From Streptomyces sp. MNU76 (GTDB taxonomy: Bacteria > Actinomycetota > Actinomycetes > Streptomycetales > Streptomycetaceae): 64,000 bases of DNA. The notes beneath the pieces were generated by a model. It saw only the letters and a program-made list of their open reading frames with translations. It was not told the origin of the DNA and did no database searches. The DNA is taken from NCBI RefSeq assembly GCF_020982545.1, contig NZ_JAJKLK010000024.1, forward strand, positions 310,001 to 374,000. Reading direction: 5' to 3'. Below are positions 17,161 through 25,983 of the stretch, in pieces (within the stretch, counting starts at the first letter, position 1; each line of letters starts with the position of its first letter). The position numbers and the translations under genes were made by a program.

Positions 17161-18417
17161 GTGACGAGCGCGGACGCGGTTTTCGCGTGGCTGGGGGTCG
17201 GAGCGTTGCTCGCGGCCGTGCTGCCTCGGGTCCTGTCCGGACGACCGCTGTCACTGCCGCTGGTCTTCCTGCTGTGCGGCATCGGCGTGTATCTGTTGCC
17301 TCTGCCACTGCCCGTGATCGACCCGGTGGATGACCGGGCGGTGGCCGAGCATGTCACCGAAGTCGTGGTGATCATCTCGTTGATGGGCGCGGGGCTGGCG
17401 CTCAACCGGCCTGTCGGGTGGCATCGGTGGGGCGCGACCTGGCGATTGCTGGGTGTCACCATGCCGTTGACGTTTCTGATCACCGCGCTGGTGGCCTGGT
17501 GGTTGCTGGACTGGCCGCCGGCCGCCGCGTTGTTGTTGGGGGCTGCCCTGGCGCCGACCGATCCGGTGCTCGCTGCGGAAGTGCGGGTGGGCGAGCCCAC
17601 GGATGACGAGCACGACGAGGACGACGTGCGGTTCGCTCTCACCAGTGAGGCGGGCCTGAACGACGGACTGGCGTTTCCGCTGACCTACGCGGCCGTGGGG
17701 CTGGCCGCCGCCGCAGGCAGCGGCTGGTCGACCGAGTGGATCGGTCCGTGGGCCGCGCAGGACGTCGCGTACAAGTGCGCTGTCGGTGTGCTGGGCGGGC
17801 TACTGATGGGGCGGTTGCTCGGCTGGCTGTTCTTCCGGACACGATCAAGAGCGCTGCGGCTGTCTCAGCACCGGGAGGGCTTCGTCGCGCTGGGCGCCAC
17901 CTTCCTGGCCTACGGAGTGACGGAGCTTGCCGGGGGTTACGGCTTCCTGGCGGTGTTCGTCACCGCGTGCGCCATCCGGTCCGCTGAGCGATCCCACGGC
18001 TACCACAACGTCCTGCACGACTTCATGGAGCAGGTGGAGCGCCTGATGACCGCAGCCGTGCTGTTCCTGCTGGGCGCCTTCATCGCGCTGGGCGGCCTGT
18101 CTGCCCTGACGTGGCGGGGCGCGATCACCGCATGCGCGGTGGTGCTGGTGATCCGGCCGCTGTCGGGGTGGGCCGGCCTGCTGCGGAGCTCCCTGGGAAG
18201 CCGGGAACGCTGGGTCGTCGCGGCGTACGGCGTCCGGGGGATCGGCTCGTTGTACTACCTTGCCTACGCCTTGGGCCACCATGGTTTTGCTCTCCCGGAG
18301 CGGGAGCTGTGGGCAGTGGTGACCTTCACCGTGCTGGCCTCAGTAGTACTGCACGGGATTACCGCAGGCCCGGTCATCGCCCGCCTGGACCGGCATCGAG
18401 ACACCCGGTCCATGTAG
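17161..18417 (+). CDS. Cation:proton antiporter, CPA1/NhaP family
   Basis: A 418-residue integral membrane protein with about 12 hydrophobic segments. The ion-binding region ALAPTDPVLAAEVRVG is the CPA1 TDP motif, followed by FALTSEAGLNDGLAFPL with the conserved Asn-Asp pair. It ends shortly after the last helix with no long cytoplasmic tail. GTG 17161 has a purine-rich GGGAAGGGCGGG upstream. It exchanges Na+ or K+ for H+ at the cell membrane. It is the only clearly intact gene between the MITE and its half-copy; the reason for its survival there is unknown. A hairpin follows at 18449-18470. Confidence 0.88.
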   Translation: MTSADAVFAWLGVGALLAAVLPRVLSGRPLSLPLVFLLCGIGVYLLPLPLPVIDPVDDRAVAEHVTEVVVIISLMGAGLALNRPVGWHRWGATWRLLGVTMPLTFLITALVAWWLLDWPPAAALLLGAALAPTDPVLAAEVRVGEPTDDEHDEDDVRFALTSEAGLNDGLAFPLTYAAVGLAAAAGSGWSTEWIGPWAAQDVAYKCAVGVLGGLLMGRLLGWLFFRTRSRALRLSQHREGFVALGATFLAYGVTELAGGYGFLAVFVTACAIRSAERSHGYHNVLHDFMEQVERLMTAAVLFLLGAFIALGGLSALTWRGAITACAVVLVIRPLSGWAGLLRSSLGSRERWVVAAYGVRGIGSLYYLAYALGHHGFALPERELWAVVTFTVLASVVLHGITAGPVIARLDRHRDTRSM

Positions 18418-18448
18418 CAGCCGCGATCTGTGCTGCAACCGCGGCGGC

Positions 18449-18470
18449 GCGTCCTTGTGAAGAAGGACGC
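18449..18470 (+). terminator. Probable terminator after the antiporter gene
   Basis: GCGTCCTT, loop GTGAAG, AAGGACGC: a perfect 8-bp stem 31 nt after the stop codon. There is no strong T-run, as is common in Streptomyces. Confidence 0.5.
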
Positions 18471-18557
18471 TGACCTTGCCGAATGACGCCTACTGTGTGC
18501 GAGGGACGTCAGCCACTTCGGTCGCGCTCGTGCTCACCGTCCGACCCCAGGTCGGCT

Positions 18558-18975
18558 TCATCCAGGGCGACCTGTCTGAACGGGCTCGACATCACCCTTC
18601 TCGCCGAACCAGCGCGCGAGTTTGCCGCGCCGACCCACCGCCCGCAGTCGTCGTTCAGCCGCCTCACGGGTGTCCGGGGTGGTGATCAGAAGAAGCTCGT
18701 CGCCGCTGAGCAGCGGCGTGTCGTGCTGGGGGGACGAGGGTGGCACCGTCGCGGACGATCAGGGTGAGCACTGTCGGGGGAGGCAGCCGCAGTTCGAAGA
18801 CGGCCACGCCGTTCAGGCGCGAGCCCGAGGGCACGGTCAGTGTCAGCAGGTCCGCGTCCAGGACGTCCAGCGGCGCGGGCTCCACCTGCACGTCCCGCAG
18901 CGCATCCGGACGGGTCAGGCCCAGAGCTCTGGCCGCGGCGGGCAAGGTGGGGCCTTGGATCAGGGTGAACAGGAC
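18558..18975 (-). pseudogene. C-terminal remnant of a K+/H+ antiporter (NhaP2/CvrA-like)
   Basis: On the minus strand, from 18975 downward: VLFTLIQGPTLPAAARALGL (end of the membrane domain), then VQVEPAPLDVLDADLL and VPSGSRLNGVAVFELRLPPP, the TrkA-C-like regulatory domain. A frame change follows near 18735, and then TPLLSGDELLLITTPDTREA and ERRLRAVGRRGKLARWFGE complete the family's usual end. The membrane domain is missing: homology begins exactly where the half-MITE starts. It is not part of the intact antiporter at 17.2 kb, which is a different and opposite-strand gene. Confidence 0.7.
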
Positions 18976-19088
18976 TTGGCCTTTCGTCCGGTGCGGCGGT
19001 GGGGGTACCTTCCGGTCGAGCGCCAGCCGAGACTGGGGGAGCGTGCCGGGCGTCGCAGAGCAGAAGGGACTTCCGAAACACGCCCTAG
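18972..19088 (+). mobile_element. Half-copy of the MITE
   Basis: The sequence corresponds to the right arm of the 16.6-kb element, from apex (GGACTTGGCCTTTCGTCCGG at 18972) to terminus (GACTTCCGAAACACGCCCTAG ending 19088). About 40 bp of unrelated sequence sits in the middle, and the left arm is absent. It lies exactly between two truncated minus-strand genes of different families, which marks a deletion or recombination joint. Confidence 0.6.
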
Positions 19089-19286
19089 CGGCGCGGCGCC
19101 GACCCGCACCGTCTGACCGGCCGCCGACACCGGTGGCAGTGGAGTGATGCGCACCGCCAGCCACACGGCGGCGAGCGCAAGAGCCGAAAGCCCGAGAACG
19201 TACAAGGCAGCGACCGACACGCGCCGCCGTATGCTGCTGGATCGCGGTGGGGCCGGTCGCTTCCGCCTCAACCTCAGTGCTCCCAC
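19089..19286 (-). pseudogene. Truncated N-terminus of a membrane-anchored hypothetical protein
   Basis: The visible part is a basic start (GALRLRRKRPAPPRSSSIRR), one transmembrane helix (VAALYVLGLSALALAAVWLA) and then VRITPLPPVSAAGQTVRVGA. I recall Streptomyces proteins of unknown function with this 'VSAAGQTVRVGA' segment just after a signal anchor. Homology stops at the half-MITE terminus, so the rest of the protein is lost. Its function is unknown. Confidence 0.4.
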
Positions 19287-19874
19287 TTCCGCTTCCCTGA
19301 TGCGCTGCGGGCAACGGCCGGCATGGGTCGCGAGCGTGGTGAAGGGGGGAACGCGGACGGTGTAGGTCGCTGCTGTCCGCGCGGACCGGCAAGGTAGGAG
19401 GTGGGCACGACGACTCCGCCGTGCCCAGCGTTCTCCGGCCGATCATTGCCGGCGATCACTGCCTGGTCGGCGTCATTCGTCCGGTGAAGGGGAGGTGAGC
19501 CCTGGTTCGTCGGTGGCGTCGTCGTCGACGTAGGTGGGGCCGTCACGCGCTACCTCGGGTCTTGACTCGGTTACCTCAGGGCTCCAGCCGGAGGGCTCTC
19601 TCAGCTTGTTGGGCGTACCGGCCTACACGGGTGCGGCCGAATGCGCAACTCTCCGGTTCGTCACCGAACTGTCGGGGATACACGAACAGCAAATTCAGGG
19701 CATGGCGTGGGAGGACGAGGCGCTAATCGGGGTGGCGTGACGTGATGGCGTCCGGCTGTGGCGCTGACGTCAGGCAACGGAGTTCGGCGCGGAAGGAGGC
19801 CATCAGGCCGAAACCGGACCGGCCGCGGGCCGACACGCGTTGGCCTATGAGTCCACATCCCGGCGCCAAGCACG
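19287..19874. other. Region without a confident gene
   Basis: A minus-strand frame (19546 to 19274) reads TNDADQAVIAGNDRPENAGH and other low-complexity sequence. I do not recognise it, and it lacks a good ribosome site. The remaining stretch up to the oxidase remnant has no frame with family resemblance and no RNA gene that I can see. Confidence 0.35.
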
Positions 19875-20766
19875 ATGGAACCATTTGGGAGCGCGCAGTG
19901 TGGCGCGCGGCTGTTTTCCCGGGGCGGCGGCACGAGCCTGGCGGGAGAGTGTTGCAACACCGCCGTGGTGCTGGACTGGAGCAGGTACTGCAACCGGCTG
20001 CTGTCCGTGGGCACCGACAACCGGCGGTGCGTGGTCGAGCCGGGCATCATGCTGGACGACTTGAACCGGCAGTTGGCCGCGTACGGCCTGCAATACGGGC
20101 CCAGGCCGGCCACCCACCCGAACTGCACCCTCGGCGGGATGATCGGCAACAACTCGTGCGGGTCGACAGCCCAGGCGTACGGGAAGGTCGTCGACAACCT
20201 CCACCGCCTTGAGGTCCTCACCTACGGCGGAAGCCGCTTGTGGGTCGGCCGGACGAGTGAGGCCGAGCTGGAGCGGCTGATGTCCGGCGGCGGACGGGAG
20301 GCGGAGCTTCACCGCGGGATGGTCGCGCTGCGGGACCGGTACGCAGGCCAGATCCGTGAGCGCTATCCCGACATCCCACGCCGGGTATCCGGCTTGGACC
20401 TCGACTCGCTCCTGCCCGAGCGAGGCTTCGATGTCGCCGGGCTGCTGACCGGTTCGGAATCCACGCTGGTCACGGTTCTGCGAGCGGAGCTGGAGCTGGT
20501 GCCCGTGCACGCACCACGTGCCCGCGGTCCTGGAGCACGAGCCCATGACGCTGGAAGGAGTGGACCACCAGCTGATCCACTACCAGCAGAAGAAGCATCT
20601 CAACCCGGAGGCGTTGCGGATCCTGCCGGGCGGCCGGGCGTATCTCTTCGTGCAGTTTGCGGGGGACACGTGCGTCATGATCACCCGCGCCCGCGAGTGG
20701 GGCTGGTCCCGGGTCGGCAGGGCGGCCCGTTGCCGCGTCACTGTGGGCTGCACGGGTAGACCATGA
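19875..20766 (+). pseudogene. FAD-linked oxidase (GlcD-type) remnant
   Basis: The FAD-binding core is clear: SRGGGTSLAGECCNTAVVLD, then the block around PATHPNCTLGGMIGNNSCGS and VDNLHRLEVLTYGG, then RRVSGLDLDSLLPERGFDVA and GSESTLVTVLRAELELVPV. The N-terminal 80 or so residues of the family are missing. After VPV the frame changes and about 15-20 residues are lost; the other frame continues PAVLEHEPMTLEGVDHQLIH to FVQFAGDT and then degrades. The large C-terminal part, including any Fe-S domain, is absent. Truncation at both ends makes this a real pseudogene. Confidence 0.75.
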
Positions 20767-20887
20767 TGCGCTAAGCGCCCACTGGGTGAGATGTGCGAGG
20801 GAGGGGTGGGCGGTGCCCGACCCGTACGTACGACAGGGGAGCCCTGTATCCGCCATGTCGCCGCCTCCCAGCAGCGATACTGGATGC

Positions 20888-21250
20888 ATGGACACGACGA
20901 TCACCGCCCCCCGCGCCGAGGTGTTGCGGGACCGTTACCGCAGCCGACTGCCCGAGCGCTTGCAGGAGCTGGCCGGCCCCGTCGAGGGCAACGTGGACCT
21001 GCCGCTCCACATCGTCTGGTCCGGGCGGACGAGCTACAGCCTGGACCGTCCGAAGTCCCGCATGACGCTCTACCGGACCGTCCTCGCCGAAGGACTGAGT
21101 GAGGACCTGGTGGCCCTCCTGCACCACCGGCTGCTCATCGAGCAGTGGCCCGTGCTGCGGCGCTTGATCAGTCCCTACATCCGCGAGGTCTGGGAGGACG
21201 CCTTCCCCGAGCTGCTCCGCACCGCTCGGGCCGGCACGACCGCCGAATGA
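20888..21250 (+). CDS. Hypothetical protein paired with AbiEii-type nucleotidyltransferase
   Basis: This 120-residue protein begins MDTTITAPRAEVLRDRYRSR and contains HIVWSGRTSYSLDRPKSRM and LLIEQWPVLRRLISPYIREV. I know similar actinobacterial proteins only as hypotheticals placed just before AbiEii-like nucleotidyltransferases. Its stop overlaps the next start by ATGA, which fits the small partner or antitoxin of a two-gene toxin-antitoxin or abortive-infection module. It has no helix-turn-helix that I can identify, so it is not a typical AbiEi. ATG 20888 is the start nearest the conserved part; the ribosome site is weak. Confidence 0.6.
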   Translation: MDTTITAPRAEVLRDRYRSRLPERLQELAGPVEGNVDLPLHIVWSGRTSYSLDRPKSRMTLYRTVLAEGLSEDLVALLHHRLLIEQWPVLRRLISPYIREVWEDAFPELLRTARAGTTAE

Positions 21251-21905
21251 AGCTCACTCCACTCCACGAGCGTCTCCTCGCCGACATTCTCGACCGCGGC
21301 TCCCCTACCCTCTGGTCCTCACCGGCGGATACGCCGTGCAGGCCCACGGCCCGGTCGAACGCTTCAGCCGCGACCTCGACGTCGCTACCGAGAACCCCGC
21401 TCCGATGCAGGAGATCGTCGCCTCACTCACAGCAGGTCTCAGCGCGCGCGGATGGCGGACCACGCACGTCCAGACCGATCCGCTCAGCGGCCGGTTCCTC
21501 GTCACCGATCCGGAAACCGGCGAGGAGTGCGAGGTCGACGTCCTCAAGGAGGCATTTTGGGCTCCGCCCGCCCAGACCCCCTACGGCCCCGTTCTTTCCC
21601 TCGACGACGTGATCGGCACCAAGGTCCGTGCCCTCGCCGACCGCGGCACCGTCCGCGACCTCATCGACGTCCAGGCCGCATCCCGCCACCGCTCCACCGC
21701 CGACCTCGAATCCCTGGGCCGCCGTCGCGCCCATGACGAGTTCAGCCTCGAGGACCTCCGAGACCGGCTCGTCGGCGCGGACTGGTACGAGGATGAGGAC
21801 TACACCGCGTACGGGCTCACCTCCCGGCAGATCGAAGAACTCAAGGCGTGGGTGCTGGAGTGGGCGGAGGATCTGGGTGTGCGGATTCATGACGAGAGTG
21901 CCTGA
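21247..21905 (+). pseudogene. AbiEii/AbiGii-type nucleotidyltransferase toxin, one frame change as sequenced
   Basis: ATG 21247 starts MKLTPLHERLLADILDRGSP. After one missing base in the C-run near 21303-21307 the frame continues YPLVLTGGYAVQAHG and then RFSRDLDVATEN. These supply the nucleotidyltransferase signature: GG in a turn, and the DLD metal-binding acidic pair. A third acidic residue is likely in GEECEVDVLKEAFW. The C-terminal segment SLDDVIGTKVRALADRGTVR and DLIDVQAA is typical of AbiEii. AbiEii-type toxins transfer nucleotides to cell targets after phage infection. The catalytic residues are intact and the break is in a homopolymer, so it may be functional in the real genome. Confidence 0.7.
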
Positions 21906-21912
21906 GAGGCGG

Positions 21913-22660
21913 TCACACGTCCGTCCTCTCTACCGCCGTTGCGACGAGAGGAAGCGGTGTGGCCACCGCTTCGGCGTGGGCCGAGGTGGAGGCCAGCTGC
22001 TCGGCGGAGGTGGCGGAGTCGCTGTGGTTGCCCTTGCAGGCGAGGGGGATGACGAGGGACGGCTCGCCCGGCCGCCAGACCTCCGCGAAGTACTGGGGAC
22101 GATAGCGGTACTTCACCTTCTCGCCCTTGTCCCTGCTGGTGAGGGCTCAGCCCGCGCGTAACGTCGTGTCAGCGGGGCCGATCGTCACTGAGTGGTCGGG
22201 GAAGCGGCTGTGCAGCATGTGCTCGGTGAGTGTGAGCGCGAAGCCGATGCCGAGTTCGCCGGACTGCAGTGACTTGTAGTGGTCCGCGATGCGGTGGCCT
22301 TCGTCGGTGAGGCCGAGGAAGGAGTTGCGACCGCCGGCCAGGGCCTGGGTGTACTTGAGCGCGCCCCAGTGCTCCGCCAGTCCCCGGACCGCACCACGCC
22401 ACGACGGGGCGGTGGCCCGGGCGAGGGTGTGGAGGACGTCCCAGAGGGTCACTTCGAGCTGCCGGGGCAGCTCCGTCTGCGGGATCGGGACGAGGTCGGG
22501 CTTCCGGCGGAGCGTCTCGTCCTCGTTCTCCTTCCGCTTCTTGTCGTCCGCCGCGATGGCGGAGCTTCCACCTTCCCGACGAGCGCCACGTCGGAGTGGG
22601 CGGAGACGTTCGACGGCTGGGTCAGGTCCTGGAGCACTTCCTCGGTCGGCTTCAACAGCT
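21913..22660 (-). pseudogene. Degraded hypothetical protein, possible PD-(D/E)XK-type nuclease
   Basis: On the minus strand one protein can be followed in pieces: MKPTEEVLQDLTQPSNVSAH, a frame change, then RKPDLVPIPQTELPRQLEVT through WGALKYTQALAGGRNSFLGL and LGIGFALTLTEHMLHSRFPD. An in-frame TGA at 22147-22149 stands where TGG would fit, and the same frame resumes as ALTSRDKGEKVKYRYRPQYF, then AEVWRPGEPSLVIPLACKGN. That last E...(about 15)...CKG pattern is reminiscent of an E-x-K nuclease core, but this is a guess. At least two frame breaks and a stop make it non-functional as sequenced. I do not recognise the family. Confidence 0.45.
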
Positions 22661-23208
22661 CTCCTCACGACGTGCACGGGCGATTCACCATTGGCTGGAC
22701 CGTACGGAAGGGAGGAGCGGCGCACGCAAGTGCGCAGGGGCGCGTGACCTGGGCTTCGGCCCGGGCGGGCCGGTGTCGGGGCCTTGGCCCCGCCTCGCTC
22801 GCGAGTTCCACGCTGCCGAGGAGCCTCGGGCGGGCGGCAGGCAGCGAGCCGGCTTCCGGGGCGGTCGACCGGCTGGTGGCCAAAGGGGCCGTGTTCCATG
22901 AACCAGAGTGCTGTCGGTGCCCGACAGGTCAGTGGTGCGTGGACGCACGTCGTCCGTACGTACAGAGCAGTCTCCGCATGTTTGATGGTTCATCAGGCAA
23001 GTCAGCATCCGGTCAGCATGAGTCGCCGGGCCTTCCCGAGGGACTCTCTGTACAGGCGTCGGTGACGGCGCGAAAGCCCAGGCAGGAAGTCGTCTCGCCT
23101 GACCGGAGCGATGTTCCTCACAAACATCGAACGGGGGTGTCGGTGTAAGGTCGAGACCGCCCTTGACCTGCACAAAGCAGGCAGGGAGCCGCCTTCCAGG
23201 AGTCCAAC
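22661..23208. other. Long intergenic region upstream of panD
   Basis: This 548-nt stretch holds no frame with family resemblance on either strand and no tRNA-like fold that I can find. It probably contains the panD promoter at its right end and decayed DNA of the scar region at its left. The base composition is slightly lower in GC near 22950-23130. Confidence 0.45.
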
Positions 23209-23628
23209 ATGCTGCGCACCATGTTCAAGTCCAAGATCCACCGCGCCACCGTCACCCAGGCCGACCTGCACTACGTCGGGTCCGTGACCATCGACGCCGA
23301 GCTGCTCGACGCCGCCGACCTGCTGCCGGGCGAGCTCGTGCACATCGTCGACATCACCAACGGAGCCCGGCTGGAGACCTACGTCATCGAGGGCGAGCGG
23401 GGCTCCGGCGTGATCGGGATCAACGGGGCCGCGGCCCATCTCGTCCATCCCGGGGATCTGGTGATCATCATCAGTTACGCTCAGGTCTCCGACGCCGAGG
23501 CCCGCGCCCTGGAGCCCAGGGTCGTGCACGTGGACCAGGACAACCGGATCGTGGCGCTGGGCTCGGACGCCTCCGAGCCGGTGCCGGGTTCGGACCAGCG
23601 GCGCAGCCCGCAGGCCGTCACCGTCTGA
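23209..23628 (+). CDS. panD: Aspartate 1-decarboxylase, pyruvoyl-dependent
   Basis: This enzyme makes beta-alanine from L-aspartate for pantothenate and CoA synthesis in the cytoplasm. The 139-residue proenzyme begins MLRTMFKSKIHRATVTQADL. The self-cleavage site is in YVGSVTID: Gly24-Ser25, where Ser25 becomes the pyruvoyl group. The segment VIEGERGSGVIGINGAAAHL matches the family. The C-terminal tail after Asp-Gln-Asp is longer and variable, as in other Streptomyces. A weak AGGAG lies upstream (CCAGGAGTCCAAC). It is the first clearly intact housekeeping gene right of the scar region and probably forms its own transcript or one with the GNAT-like gene. Confidence 0.95.
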   Translation: MLRTMFKSKIHRATVTQADLHYVGSVTIDAELLDAADLLPGELVHIVDITNGARLETYVIEGERGSGVIGINGAAAHLVHPGDLVIIISYAQVSDAEARALEPRVVHVDQDNRIVALGSDASEPVPGSDQRRSPQAVTV

Positions 23629-23700
23629 GGCCCGGGGGCGACCACCGTCCGAGACCTCGGGCGGGCGACCGGCGTCCCCGATCCGCACGCGAGGAGTGCC

Positions 23701-24045
23701 ATGAGCGACGTACAGATCCGTGACGACCGGGTGGCCGGCCGGCTGGAGGCCTTCGCCGGCGACGAACTGGCCGGTCACATCCAGTACTTCGTCCTCGCCT
23801 CCCCGCGGGACGCGCTCGTCCCGGTCCACACGATCGTCGAGTCCGCGTACGAGGGGCGGGGCATCGCGGGCTCGCTGGCCCGGGAGCTGTACGGCATCGC
23901 GGCCGGCGAGGGCGTCGTGGTCGCCCCCCTCTGCCCGTACGTCGTGAAGTGGGCCGAACGCCACCCCGAGGAGGCCCCGGCCGCCGATCCGGAGCTGCTG
24001 CGGGCCGCGAAGGACTGGTTGATCGCCCACCCTGAGGGCTTCTGA
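23701..24045 (+). CDS. GNAT-like N-acetyltransferase, COG2388 family
   Basis: A short (114-residue) acetyltransferase of the COG2388/YjdJ type: RLEAFAGDELAGHIQYFVLA, then HTIVESAYEGRGIAGSLARE with the acetyl-CoA loop (EGRGIAGSL) and the ending VVVAPLCPYVVKWAERHPEE, in which CPYVxxWxxRHP is the family's closing motif. It has GAGGAG upstream of ATG 23701. The cellular substrate of this group is not established. It lies 72 nt after panD in the same direction and may be co-transcribed. Confidence 0.88.
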   Translation: MSDVQIRDDRVAGRLEAFAGDELAGHIQYFVLASPRDALVPVHTIVESAYEGRGIAGSLARELYGIAAGEGVVVAPLCPYVVKWAERHPEEAPAADPELLRAAKDWLIAHPEGF

Positions 24046-24161
24046 GGGACCCCTCGGCGGGCGCGGTCGCGCCTCGCCCGCCGACCGGGTGACTGCCCGT
24101 GCGGGCGACGGGTACCCGTGGCATCAGTCCATGGCCGACGTATCCCTGGCTGGAGGACGCG

Positions 24162-24359
24162 ATGACGCATCCCGACCCGGACCCCGTGAAGCCCGGCCCC
24201 ACTCCGGGCCCGGGCCCCGACCGCCGGAACCCTTCCGGAGCCCCTTCCCCGACCCGTCCCCACCCCGATCCCCGCCCCACCCCGGAACCGGACCCCATTC
24301 CCAACCCTCCGGGCCCGGATCCGGTCCCGGGCGAGCCCAGGCCGGGGCCACTGTCGTAG
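24162..24359 (+). CDS. Small proline-rich hypothetical protein
   Basis: A 65-residue frame starting at ATG 24162 with a good GGAGG 6 nt upstream. About a third of residues are proline, in DPDP/PGP repeats (MTHPDPDPVKPGPTPGPGPD and on), with no signal peptide or membrane segment. Similar short Pro-rich proteins are annotated in other Streptomyces. Low complexity makes homology uninformative; the ribosome site is the best evidence that it is translated. Confidence 0.5.
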   Translation: MTHPDPDPVKPGPTPGPGPDRRNPSGAPSPTRPHPDPRPTPEPDPIPNPPGPDPVPGEPRPGPLS

Positions 24360-24422
24360 CGGAGTGGTGGACAGACCAGTGGCCCGGCGTGAACTGCTCA
24401 CACCGGGCCACATCAACGAGCT

Positions 24423-24480
24423 TCAGGGGCGCGGGGCTGTGACATGTGCGGCTCCGCCGCGCGGGCGCCACCAGCCACAA
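24423..24480 (+). repeat. Dispersed Streptomyces repeat, family B, copy 1
   Basis: The sequence from CAGGGGCGCGGGGCTGTGAC to GGGCGCCACCAGCCACAA matches the copy at 55557-55614 with few changes. It contains the internal palindrome GCGGCTCCGCCGC. It lies between the Pro-rich gene and the gnd stop, and could serve as a terminator. Confidence 0.6.
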
Positions 24481-24543
24481 CCGAGCTGCGGCCGCCAACC
24501 GGTCAGCACCCCGACCCCTCGCGCGGTCCTCGGTCGGTCGACC

Positions 24544-25983
24544 TCAGGCCTCGACCTCACCGCGGCCCTGCCCCCACAGCGTGTGGAACGACCCCTCCCG
24601 GTCCACCCGGCGGTACGTGTGCGCCCCGAAGAAGTCCCGCTGCCCCTGCGTGAGCGCCGCGGGCAACCGCTCGGCGCGCAGCGCGTCGTAGTACGCCAGC
24701 GCCGCCGCGAACCCGGGCGTCGGCACACCCTGCCGCGTCGCGGCGACCAGCACCTCGCGCCAGTCGTCCTGCGCCGCCGCGATCTCCTGGGCGAACGTCT
24801 CGTCGGAGAGCAGGCTCGGCAGGTCGGGCCGGGCGTCGTAGGCCGCGCGGATCCGGTCCAGGAACGCCGCCCGGATGATGCAGCCGCCACGCCAGATCGA
24901 GGCGACCTTGCCCAGGTCGATGTTCCAGTCGTACTCGTCGCGCGCGGCGTCGATCTCGTGGAAGCCCTGGGTGTACGACACGATCTTGGAGGCGTACAGC
25001 GCCTGCTCGACCCGGTCGGCGAAGGCACCCGCCTCGGCCGCGCTGAGCGGGGTGGCCTTGGGGCCGGCCAGCGAACGCGAGGCGTCGCGCAGCGCGGCGT
25101 GACCCGACAGGGAGCGCGCGAAGACGGCCTCGGCGATTCCGGACACCGGAACGCCCAGGTCCAGCGCGATCTGGACGGTCCAGCGGCCGGTGCCCTTCTG
25201 CTCCGCCTGGTCGACGACCACGTCCACGAACGGCTTGCCGGTGGCCGTGTCCACGTGCGCCAGCACCTCGGCCGTGATCTCGATCAGGTACGAGTCGAGG
25301 CGCCCGGTGTTCCAGGTGCGGAAGATCTCGGCGATCTGCGCGGGGGTGTAGCCGGCCACGTCGCGCAGCAGCTGGTACGCCTCGCCGATCAGCTGCATGT
25401 CGGCGTACTCGATGCCGTTGTGGACCATCTTCACGAAGTGCCCGGCGCCGTCCGGACCCACGTGCGTGACGCAGGGCGCGCCGTCGGCGGCCTTCGCGGA
25501 GATCTTCTCCAGCATCGGGCCGAGGGAGTCGTACGACTCGACCGGGCCGCCGGGCATGATGCTCGGGCCGTTGAGCGCGCCCTCCTCGCCGCCGGAGATG
25601 CCGGCGCCGACGAAGTGGATGCCCTGCTCGCGCAGCGCGGCCTCACGGCGGCGGGTGTCGGCGAAGTGCGCGTTACCACCGTCGATGATCATGTCTCCGG
25701 GCTCCAGGAGCGGCGCGAACTCCTCGATCACCGCGTCCGTCGGGCCGCCCGCCTTCACCATGACGACCAGGCGCCGGGGGCGCTCCAGCGCCTGGACGAA
25801 GTCCTTGGCGGTCTCGGCCGCGATGAAGTCGCCCTCGTGCCCGTGCTCCTTGATCAGCGCGTGGGTCTTCGCCGCGGAGCGGTTGTGGACCGCGACCGTG
25901 TAGCCGTTGCGGGCGAAGTTGCGGGCGAGGTTGCTCCCCATGACCGCGAGGCCGGTGACGCCGATCTGGGCTGAAGTGCTCAT
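24544..25983 (-). CDS. gnd: 6-phosphogluconate dehydrogenase, NADP+-dependent, decarboxylating
   Basis: The oxidative pentose phosphate enzyme, converting 6-phosphogluconate to ribulose 5-phosphate with CO2 and NADPH. At 479 residues it has normal length for the long-form enzyme. The N-terminal NADP site is IGVTGLAVMGSNLARN; VHNRS, where NADP enzymes keep Asn-Arg-Ser/Thr, supports NADP use. The catalytic segment VGPDGAGHFVKMVHNGIEYAD carries Lys and Asn, and GISGGEEGALNGPSIMPGG is the substrate loop. The C-terminal block ends RVDREGSFHTLWGQG. ATG 25983 is used. The 335-nt gap to the divergent wall-hydrolase gene holds both promoters and a hairpin. Confidence 0.96.
   Translation of the reverse strand: MSTSAQIGVTGLAVMGSNLARNFARNGYTVAVHNRSAAKTHALIKEHGHEGDFIAAETAKDFVQALERPRRLVVMVKAGGPTDAVIEEFAPLLEPGDMIIDGGNAHFADTRRREAALREQGIHFVGAGISGGEEGALNGPSIMPGGPVESYDSLGPMLEKISAKAADGAPCVTHVGPDGAGHFVKMVHNGIEYADMQLIGEAYQLLRDVAGYTPAQIAEIFRTWNTGRLDSYLIEITAEVLAHVDTATGKPFVDVVVDQAEQKGTGRWTVQIALDLGVPVSGIAEAVFARSLSGHAALRDASRSLAGPKATPLSAAEAGAFADRVEQALYASKIVSYTQGFHEIDAARDEYDWNIDLGKVASIWRGGCIIRAAFLDRIRAAYDARPDLPSLLSDETFAQEIAAAQDDWREVLVAATRQGVPTPGFAAALAYYDALRAERLPAALTQGQRDFFGAHTYRRVDREGSFHTLWGQGRGEVEA

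Noticed and set aside
24089..24442. Alternative frames over the Pro-rich small gene
   Set aside because: Only the frame from 24162 has a ribosome site at good distance; the others lack one.
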